Shown here in pieces: positions 56,140-64,000 of a stretch of 64,000 nucleotides of DNA. This DNA is from Synechococcus sp. RCC307 (GTDB lineage: Bacteria > Cyanobacteriota > Cyanobacteriia > PCC-6307 > Cyanobiaceae), in assembly GCA_000063525.1 (NCBI GenBank), contig CT978603.1, forward strand, positions 2,041,105 through 2,105,104, read 5' to 3'. Each line of letters begins with the position of its first letter. Within the stretch, counting starts at the first letter, position 1. Below the pieces are notes generated by a model. It did no database searches, was not told the DNA's origin, and saw nothing but the letters and a program-made list of their open reading frames with translations. Made by a program: the position numbers and the translations under genes.

Positions 56140-56763
56140 TTGCCGTCCACATCTCAAACAAGGCTGCTGCGCGCCTCACCGGAGGTGTTGTGGCGTGATC
56201 CAAGCCTCAGCGGCAGCTTCCTCCGGGGCCCCTGGCGGCTTTGGCTGCTGGGTGATGGCAGCCCCACGCGCCACCTGCAGCTCCTAACCGGCCATCCGGT
56301 GACCATTGATCTGGCGGCCATGGCTCCAGACACCGGCAGCGATTTGCACACCCCCAAGGAGGTGCAGGAGCTACAAGCCCCACTCCTGCGCCGCCAGGTG
56401 TGGCTCACCTGCGGCGGTGAAACCTTGGCCTGGGCCGAGAGCTGGTGGAACCAGCAGCAGGCCGAAGAACATCTCAAGGAAAAGGATCAACCGATCTGGC
56501 GCAGCCTCACCAGCAACCGCGCCGAGCTATTTCGCGAGGTGGATGGGGTAGCGCTGGTGCAAGCCGATTGGTTGCATGAGCGTTTGCAAGGGGAGGGTCC
56601 GTTTTGGAGCCGCCACTACCGCTTCTTCCGCAAAGGCCAGCCCCTGACTGTGATCCGCGAGGTGTTTTCACCAAAATTGGAGCGCTGGCTGGGGCGGGCC
56701 ATCGACGCAGAAAATAATGAAGTTTTTTTAAATATGTTCGGTAATGCTGCGAAACCCTGTTGA
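56140..56763 (+). CDS. Cyanobacterial-type chorismate lyase
   Basis: 207 residues resembling the cyanobacterial chorismate--pyruvate lyase that makes 4-hydroxybenzoate for plastoquinone. Recognisable segments: LTGHPVTIDLAAM, RRQVWLTCGGETLAWAESWW and the C-terminal RFFRKGQPLTVIREVFSP. The start is TTG at 56140. The last about 20 residues fall in an unusually AT-rich stretch and look like run-on past the normal family end. The assignment rests on motif memory, not a search. It is followed by a terminator-like hairpin. Confidence 0.8.
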   Translation: MPSTSQTRLLRASPEVLWRDPSLSGSFLRGPWRLWLLGDGSPTRHLQLLTGHPVTIDLAAMAPDTGSDLHTPKEVQELQAPLLRRQVWLTCGGETLAWAESWWNQQQAEEHLKEKDQPIWRSLTSNRAELFREVDGVALVQADWLHERLQGEGPFWSRHYRFFRKGQPLTVIREVFSPKLERWLGRAIDAENNEVFLNMFGNAAKPC

Positions 56764-56780
56764 CAGGTTGCGCGCTTTTT

Positions 56781-56817
56781 CCCTCGCGTCAGCATTAAGG
56801 CATCCGACGAGGGTTTT
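56781..56817 (+). terminator. Terminator-like hairpin touching the next start codon
   Basis: CCCTCG/CGAGGG stem (56781-56786 with 56808-56813), alternatively extended through CGTC/GACG, followed by TTTT and immediately ATG (56818). It can terminate the chorismate lyase transcript, but the 3' arm GAGGG would also be the ribosome binding site of the next gene. Confidence 0.55.
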
Positions 56818-57282
56818 ATGGAATCCCAAGTCAATTGGCTCACGCTCACCGACCTGGGACGCCGTTTTGGCCTCTCGGCCGTGAGCTGCGGCCGCATGCT
56901 CAGCACCGCTGGCATGCGCGATGACGATGGACTGCCCAGCGATGTCGCCCTCGATGGTGGCTACGCCTACCGGCGCCCCGATCAAAATGCCAACCGCTCC
57001 GTGCTTTGGCATGAAGAGCGCTGCACCGAGCTGCTGCAAAGCCTGGGTTTGCACGCCATTGATGAACAGCAGCTGGTGAGCCAGTGGGCCGATCTGCTCT
57101 CAGCCCTTGATGAAGGTTCACCCTCCATCAGCGCCTCAGCTGAGCAAATGGCTGAGGACATGCCCAAGCACCTAGTGGCTGCCGTCAATGCCCGGCTGCA
57201 ATTGCTGGGCTGCGGCTTTCAGGTCAGTCAGTTCAAAACAGTGGCACAGGGCAGCTCTGGTAGCCGTACTGCTGCAACGTGA
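56818..57282 (+). CDS. Conserved protein, function unknown
   Basis: 154 residues, soluble. The N-terminus (WLTLTDLGRRFGLSAVSCGRML) looks like a helix-turn-helix or winged-helix-type segment, then GGYAYRRPDQNANRSVLWHEER. This resembles small cyanobacterial proteins with a DNA-binding-like start, but I cannot name a family. The start follows directly on a terminator-like hairpin. The last 50 bp overlap the 3' end of the opposite small secreted gene. Confidence 0.65.
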   Translation: MESQVNWLTLTDLGRRFGLSAVSCGRMLSTAGMRDDDGLPSDVALDGGYAYRRPDQNANRSVLWHEERCTELLQSLGLHAIDEQQLVSQWADLLSALDEGSPSISASAEQMAEDMPKHLVAAVNARLQLLGCGFQVSQFKTVAQGSSGSRTAAT

Positions 57283-57448
57283 AGCTGCCGTAGTCGTGCA
57301 GGAACTCAACGCCCTGATCGCAGGGGTTGGCCACTTCGATCACCATCGGCTGCATCAGAACCGGATCAGGGGCTGCTGCGATCTGAGCGGGATCAGCGGT
57401 AGCCATCCCAACGCCCATGGCCAACAGGCCGAGCACGGAAGGGTCCAT
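57233..57448 (-). CDS. Small secreted protein, function unknown
   Basis: 71 residues from ATG 57448. The N-terminal VLGLLAMGVGMATADPAQIAAAP is signal-peptide-like though short and not strongly basic. The mature part (VLMQPMVIEVANPCDQGVEF, HDYGSFTLQQYGYQSCPVP) has two cysteines that may pair. No family recognised. It is convergent with, and overlaps, the preceding gene and diverges from phoX across about 118 bp. Confidence 0.55.
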   Translation of the reverse strand: MDPSVLGLLAMGVGMATADPAQIAAAPDPVLMQPMVIEVANPCDQGVEFLHDYGSFTLQQYGYQSCPVPLF

Positions 57449-57566
57449 GAGTCTTAAGTGAGTCTCATTTTTCTTTAGCCAAGGATTCGGCCTTCGCGCC
57501 ACTGCTTTGGGGAATGCTCACGATCCAATCCCTTTAGGCTCAAGGCCATCCCCAACCATCCCAGAC

Positions 57567-59672
57567 ATGGCCCTGCAACGACGGCAGTTTTTGCTGTTGC
57601 TTGGTGCTGGAGTGGGCGGCGTTGCCTTGAGCACCACAACCGGTTGCAGCCAGCAGCAAACCCAGCTGCCCTTTGCACCCGTTCGCACGCCGTTGCCCTT
57701 ACCAAGCGACGGATTAACCCCCAGCCAGCAACGCGAGGCCTACCGGGTGGTGCGCATCAACGATGCCCTCAGCCTGCCCGAGGGATACGACCAACAACTG
57801 CTCGCCAGCTGGGGCGACCCCGTTGGCTCCAGCCGCTTTGGCTTCAACAACGACTTCCTGGCCTTTCGCCAACTCGACACCAATAGCGCCCTACTGACCG
57901 TCAATTTCGAATACATCAGCCCGCTGCCCTGGAGCCAAGGCTTTGCGGAGGTCACCGGATCAACCCTGCCTTACGAACAAGTCGTGCAGGCACTCGCTGG
58001 CAGCAACGGCAAGCGCGATGTCTGGGCGGATGCACCGGCAGCAGACGTAACAGCCGCCATCAACAGCGTTGCTGCAGAAGCTCTCGCCGATCAAGGGATC
58101 GGCGTGATCCGCCTGAAACGCGATGGCCAAGGCCGCTGGCAGCGGCAGCCCGGCCCAGAAGACCGCCGCATCACAGGCCTTGCTGGCCTCGATGATCCTG
58201 AGAGCCGCTTGCGCACCACCGGTCCTGCCAGCGCCGTCTTCCGTCTCGCCCAACGCCAGGGCTACGACGATGGCCTCGGGGATCGGATCATTGGCACCTT
58301 CGCCAACTGCGCCGGCGGCACCACCCCCTGGGGCACGGTGCTCAGCGCTGAAGAGAACTTCCAAAGCCAAGTGCCAGAGGATGTCTACGCCGACGGCAGC
58401 GCCATGGCACCGTCAGCGCGGCCATTCACCTGTCAGGCCAAACGGCTCTATGGGTTGGGCAATCCCTTTGGCCTGGCTGGCAACAAGTACGGCTGGATGG
58501 TGGAAATCGATCCAGCCAACCCCGGCGACCCTGGCACGAAACACACCGCCCTCGGCCGCTTCCGCCATGAGGCTGTGGCCGTGCGAGCCCGCGCAGGGGA
58601 GCCGCTGCACGTTTACTCCGGCTGCGATCGCCGCGGCGGCCACCTCTACCGGTTCCTCAGCGATGGCATCGTCAACAACCCCAGTGATCCAGCCAACAGC
58701 CGCCTGTTTCACAGCGGCACCCTCTATGGAGCTGTGTTCAACTCCGATGGCACCGGCAGCTGGGTGGCCCTCACAGCTAGCACCCCAGTGAACCCACTGC
58801 CGGCCCCAGTGAAGGTGCCCCACAGCGACCGCAAGCGGGCCGGCGCCGAGAGCCTCGATAGCCCCGCTGCCACTGCCGCCTACCGCCAGCGCTACTCAAC
58901 CCTGGGCGATCTCTACGCAGGCGAAGGCGAGGCTCAACTCGGTGCTCTGTTGATCGATGCCCACCTGGCCGCCAATGCCGCTGGCATCACCCCCACAGCG
59001 CGGCCGGAAGACACGGTTCTTGACCCAGCGACTGGGGATTTGCTGGTGACCTTCACCTCAGGGATGCCCGGCAACGACGGCACTCCCGATCCAGCGATCT
59101 TCCGCGGTCCCCAAGGCCAAAGCCCCTGGAATGAGGGTTGGATCATGCGCCTCAGCGAGCAGGGCGAGAACCGCTTTCGCTGGCAGATGGTGGCCACCGG
59201 TGGCGAGCCAGCAGATGGTGGTTTGGGGTTTGCCAATCCCGACAACCTGGCGGTGGATCCCACAGGCGCGCTGTGGATGGTCACCGACATCGGCACCGGC
59301 AGCCAGAACAACGACAAACAAAATGGCGGCGTCTTTGGCAACAACAGCTGCTGGGTGATTCCCACTAGCGGCAGCCAAGCCGGAGAGGCGTTCTGCTTTG
59401 CCACAGGACCCATGGAATGCGAGCTCACCGGCTTGGCCCTCACTCCCCAAGCTGATCAGCTGTTTTTAGCCGTGCAGCACCCTGGCGAGCGCCACGGCAG
59501 ACGAGAGCAGAACGCCGAAGAAGCGCGCAGCTTTCAGCTGAAACTCACCAATGGCGAACCACTGGAGCAATTGCGCTGGGTTCCCCTGGGCTCCAACTGG
59601 CCGACCGGAGGCTTACCCAAGCCCGGCGTTGTGGTGATCCACCGCCGCAACGGCCAAGCGCTGCTCAGCTAA
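57567..59672 (+). CDS. phoX: PhoX-family alkaline phosphatase (DUF839), TAT-exported
   Basis: Extracytoplasmic phosphomonoesterase using calcium and iron, typical of marine bacteria short of phosphate. The twin-arginine signal is LQRRQFLLLLGAG at the N-terminus, with a cysteine in TTTGCS that might be a lipoprotein site. PhoX blocks: NFEYISPLPW, NCAGGTTPWGTVLSAEENF (the metal-binding cysteine region), RFRHEAVAV, VYSGCDRRGGHLYRF and NPDNLAVDPTGALW. 701 residues. The ATG at 57567 places the RR motif correctly. No convincing Pho box was seen upstream. Confidence 0.9.
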   Translation: MALQRRQFLLLLGAGVGGVALSTTTGCSQQQTQLPFAPVRTPLPLPSDGLTPSQQREAYRVVRINDALSLPEGYDQQLLASWGDPVGSSRFGFNNDFLAFRQLDTNSALLTVNFEYISPLPWSQGFAEVTGSTLPYEQVVQALAGSNGKRDVWADAPAADVTAAINSVAAEALADQGIGVIRLKRDGQGRWQRQPGPEDRRITGLAGLDDPESRLRTTGPASAVFRLAQRQGYDDGLGDRIIGTFANCAGGTTPWGTVLSAEENFQSQVPEDVYADGSAMAPSARPFTCQAKRLYGLGNPFGLAGNKYGWMVEIDPANPGDPGTKHTALGRFRHEAVAVRARAGEPLHVYSGCDRRGGHLYRFLSDGIVNNPSDPANSRLFHSGTLYGAVFNSDGTGSWVALTASTPVNPLPAPVKVPHSDRKRAGAESLDSPAATAAYRQRYSTLGDLYAGEGEAQLGALLIDAHLAANAAGITPTARPEDTVLDPATGDLLVTFTSGMPGNDGTPDPAIFRGPQGQSPWNEGWIMRLSEQGENRFRWQMVATGGEPADGGLGFANPDNLAVDPTGALWMVTDIGTGSQNNDKQNGGVFGNNSCWVIPTSGSQAGEAFCFATGPMECELTGLALTPQADQLFLAVQHPGERHGRREQNAEEARSFQLKLTNGEPLEQLRWVPLGSNWPTGGLPKPGVVVIHRRNGQALLS

Positions 59673-60186
59673 GCCGCAGGGCCTCAGCTTGCTGCTTGGC
59701 CTGATCCAGCAACTCCTTGAGATGGTCTTCATCGGTGTGGCTGAGGTTGGTCTGCAGCAGTTGGGTATGGCCGGCATGGCGGCGCAATTTCTCAATCACC
59801 CGATCGGTGGTGGCCTCTTTGAGCAGCAAGCACAGGGCTGCCTTGCCGGGCTTGAGAGCTTCGCCCACCTCCTTGAGGAAGCCGTCGTTGATGCCGAGAT
59901 CGGTCATGGCACCTGAGGCAGCACCCACGCCGGCACCGACGGCTGCTCCCACCAGGGGATTGAGGAACAACAAGCCCACCAACGTGCCCCAAAAGCCACC
60001 ACTGACCGCACCAGCGGCCGTGAGGTTGAGGGCTTGGCGCAGCTCCACCTTGCCCTCGCTGTGGTGCACCACCACCACGGCATCTTCCAGGGCAATCAGA
60101 TGGTCTTGCTGCAAGCCCACCAGCTCACGGCGCACTTCTTCGGCTTCGGCGGCATCGGGATACCCGAGCACGATCAGTTGGCCCAT
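59665..60186 (-). CDS. DUF1269-like protein with glycine-rich membrane segment
   Basis: 173 residues. The N-terminal domain (QLIVLGYPDAAEAEEVRREL, then ALEDAVVVVHHSEGK) is followed by a Gly/Ala-rich hydrophobic stretch (GTLVGLLFLNPLVGAAVGAG, about 67-95) of glycine-zipper type and a C-terminal helical domain (ALCLLLKEATTDRVIEKL). This layout matches DUF1269 membrane proteins of unknown role, some linked to stress. ATG 60186 preferred over 60195. It overlaps the phoX end by 8 bp. Confidence 0.82.
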   Translation of the reverse strand: MGQLIVLGYPDAAEAEEVRRELVGLQQDHLIALEDAVVVVHHSEGKVELRQALNLTAAGAVSGGFWGTLVGLLFLNPLVGAAVGAGVGAASGAMTDLGINDGFLKEVGEALKPGKAALCLLLKEATTDRVIEKLRRHAGHTQLLQTNLSHTDEDHLKELLDQAKQQAEALRLS

Positions 60187-60246
60187 GAGCAACACGGCGT
60201 TGTCCCTTGAGCCTTTGACCGCTGGGTTAAGCCCGCGTGAACAGAC

Positions 60247-60639
60247 CTAGCCCTGGCTGCGACGCCGAGACGAACGGGGCAACGGACGCTGGTTGCTGGG
60301 TTGGCGCCGCGGCGGCGCACTGTTTAACGGATCAGGCGCAGGCTGACGCGTGGGTTCCGGGCGCTGCCAGCGGGGCAGGCTGAAGACATCGTCATCAGGC
60401 CACTCGCTATCGGCATCACTCCAGCCCGGCACCGGCTCAGTAGGAGCTGGGCGTTGACCGCGCCTGGAGATGGCATCAAGGGGCCGCCGGCGCGAATTGC
60501 TGGAGGTGCCAGAGAAGCTCGGACGGGGCCGATTGCTGGCTGCTGCGTTGGCAGCCACACCATCCACAAACTCGCGACCACGATCGATCCAACCTTCGAG
60601 GCGCTCCTCCAGACCACCGTCGAAGAACCGATCCACCAT
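60247..60639 (-). CDS. Basic, proline/arginine-rich protein, unknown
   Basis: 130 residues. A short N-terminal helix (VDRFFDGGLEERLEGWIDRG) precedes a low-complexity tail rich in Pro, Arg and Ser (RPSFSGTSSNSRRRPLD, PPRRQPSNQRPLPRSSRR), probably disordered. No family recognised. The ATG overlaps the stop of the 39-residue peptide gene (ATGA); a GTG lies directly before it. It is last in the sprT cluster. Confidence 0.6.
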   Translation of the reverse strand: MVDRFFDGGLEERLEGWIDRGREFVDGVAANAAASNRPRPSFSGTSSNSRRRPLDAISRRGQRPAPTEPVPGWSDADSEWPDDDVFSLPRWQRPEPTRQPAPDPLNSAPPRRQPSNQRPLPRSSRRRSQG

Positions 60640-60758
60640 CACCCATTCATCCGTTGAGGCACCTTAGGCAGGCGGGGCCGCAAGGTCGCCTCACGCCGCA
60701 GACCCAGCCAGCTGATCACCCAGCCGCTCACCACCACGCCCGCCAGAAATTCAGCCAC
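60639..60758 (-). CDS. 39-residue single-pass membrane peptide
   Basis: Short frame starting GTG at 60758. It consists of one membrane helix (EFLAGVVVSGWVISWLGL, about residues 3-20) and a basic tail (RREATLRPRLPKVPQRMNG). It overlaps the sprT stop by 8 bp and the next gene start by 4 bp (ATGA), so both junctions suit translational coupling. It may help membrane attachment of a neighbour. No known family; evidence is architecture only. Confidence 0.5.
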   Translation of the reverse strand: MAEFLAGVVVSGWVISWLGLRREATLRPRLPKVPQRMNG

Positions 60759-61290
60759 TGCACACCTCCTGAGGCCGCTCAAAGCGCAGCAGAAAGCGCG
60801 CATCCCAGCGGCCGCCATTGTGCTGCTCGCAGCAGTGCCGGCAGGCCAACCCCTGGCGCCGGCGCCGGTAGGCCGCCGTGCGTCCACAGACCGGACACAC
60901 AGCAATCCAGCCAGCCACAACCGCTGGCAAGGGATAGCTATGGCGCAGGCTCACCTCAAACTCCTGCTGGGCCCCATTGATCTGGGCCATGCGAGTCCGG
61001 AATTGGGGGCCATGCACCTCCTTAACCCGCTGCACCCGATCCACCCAGGCATGGATCATTTCGTGGCAGAGCGTGCTGACGGTGGCCTCAGGGGGCAACG
61101 GCGCGAGTACCGGCCGAGACAAGACGATTTCGCAGATGCCTGGACCCCGCCGATAAAGACCGGCCGTGCGTGTCATGCGGCCATCACTCCAACGCAATTT
61201 CAGCGCTGGCCGCCCGAGCTCTCCCAGACAACCGGAAAAGTGCTCCCGGTCGAGCCGGTGGAACAGCGGCGGTAGCGGCGCGATGGGCAT
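60751..61290 (-). CDS. SprT-like zinc metalloprotease-fold protein
   Basis: 179 residues. The metalloprotease motif HExxH is HEMIH at 76-80, preceded by EATVSTLC; a third ligand probably comes from VHGPQFRTRM. A C-terminal zinc ribbon has CPVC and CRHCC pairs. The SprT/Spartan fold is linked to DNA-protein crosslink repair in eukaryotes; the bacterial role is poorly known. First gene of a coupled three-gene minus-strand set; divergent from the gene at 61366. Confidence 0.88.
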   Translation of the reverse strand: MPIAPLPPLFHRLDREHFSGCLGELGRPALKLRWSDGRMTRTAGLYRRGPGICEIVLSRPVLAPLPPEATVSTLCHEMIHAWVDRVQRVKEVHGPQFRTRMAQINGAQQEFEVSLRHSYPLPAVVAGWIAVCPVCGRTAAYRRRRQGLACRHCCEQHNGGRWDARFLLRFERPQEVCSG

Positions 61291-61365
61291 TGAAGCGATT
61301 GTGCGCGCAATCGTGGCCGCAGTCCTGCAGACTCGTGCCAGCCCAGCTGATGCCCCGCCCCTGCC

Positions 61366-63830
<2,465 letters not shown>

Positions 63831-63845
63831 GCCCCAGTCATACCG

Positions 63846-64000
63846 CTAAAGGAAACGCTTCAGGCGGATGGTGAAACGACTTCCCTCCCCCGGCACGGAG
63901 TGAACTGTGATTGATCCACCCATTCCATCGACAAGCATCTTGACGATGGAAAGGCCTAAACCAGAACTGCTCTGACCTTGGCGCAGCGTGACCCCTTCGG
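63846..64000 (-). CDS. Sensor histidine kinase, 3' end only
   Basis: 51 complete codons read from the right edge to TAG at 63848-63846. The sequence contains the G2 box of the HATPase domain, [19 protein letters not shown], then [17 protein letters not shown], the usual end of a histidine kinase. The sensor, HisKA and N/G1 parts lie outside the window. The stimulus and response regulator are unknown. Confidence 0.88.
   Translation of the reverse strand, partial: EGVTLRQGQSSSGLGLSIVKMLVDGMGGSITVHSVPGEGSRFTIRLKRFL

Noticed and set aside
57449-57566. Pho box upstream of phoX
   Set aside because: Only one TTAA-type element (CTTAAG near 57453) is present; the tandem repeats of a cyanobacterial Pho box are missing.

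Overview
The window is a GC-rich, gene-dense chromosome segment from a cyanobacterium, most likely a Synechococcus/Cyanobium-type picocyanobacterium. The evidence is gene content: a Flv3-Flv1 flavodiiron pair, cyanobacterial-type chorismate lyase, ThyX rather than ThyA, a ClpB2-type disaggregase, biosynthetic arginine decarboxylase, two DesC-type desaturases, PhoX, a probable Yfr2-family RNA, and scattered HIP1 octamers (GCGATCGC, for example at 869-876). No tRNA, rRNA or CRISPR array was seen. Genes are very tightly packed: many neighbours share ATGA/TTGA stop-start overlaps, convergent pairs abut or overlap at their 3' ends, and TTG/GTG starts are common.

Layout. 1-2.4 kb: dCTP deaminase (cut by the left edge) and ThyX converge on dTTP synthesis, followed by a CobD-like enzyme. 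2.4-5.5 kb: a secreted pentapeptide-repeat/TPR protein faces a pilM-pilN-pilO cluster. 5.5-7.4 kb: rnhA-pyrD. 7.4-7.6 kb: a structured small RNA with its own terminator. 7.6-14.2 kb: one long minus-strand cluster, gloA-clpB2-secE-nusG-rplK-rplA-rplJ-rplL, ending in a strong terminator. 14.2-20.3 kb: enolase, then an overlapping aarF/unknown/proline-rich/SGNH cluster, an orphan ParA and ArfB.

20.3-23.9 kb is the one clearly foreign segment, a compact AT-richer island of about 3.6 kb. It carries a tyrosine integrase, a trimeric-autotransporter-like surface protein and a broken serine recombinase. It sits exactly at the 3' end of argJ. The last codons of argJ are duplicated at the far end of the island, and paired GTTAGCA motifs lie 54 bp inside each core repeat. 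I read the core repeats as attL/attR and the paired motifs as integrase arm sites. ArgJ itself is intact because the island supplies its last codons.

23.9-34.1 kb: argJ, coaE, gatB, thiO, ndk, speA, a cNMP-fold protein and alaS. 34.2-38.6 kb: a coupled SNF2 helicase/SWIM zinc finger/MEKHLA operon. 38.7-43.1 kb: a small heat-shock protein, an unknown protein, and flv3-flv1 for photoreduction of O2. 43.2-48.4 kb: two small proteins, gcvH-gcvP (glycine cleavage, photorespiration) and a PLP enzyme. 48.5-53.4 kb: two paralogous desaturases around an unknown gene, then rplI, dnaB and a small ORF. 53.4-56.8 kb: mnmG, an envelope-type anchored protein and chorismate lyase. 56.8-64 kb: small unknowns, TAT-exported PhoX, a DUF1269-like protein, an sprT cluster with a 39-residue membrane peptide, ligA, and the 3' end of a sensor histidine kinase cut by the right edge.

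Functions were assigned from recognisable motifs and family knowledge only; no database search was run.
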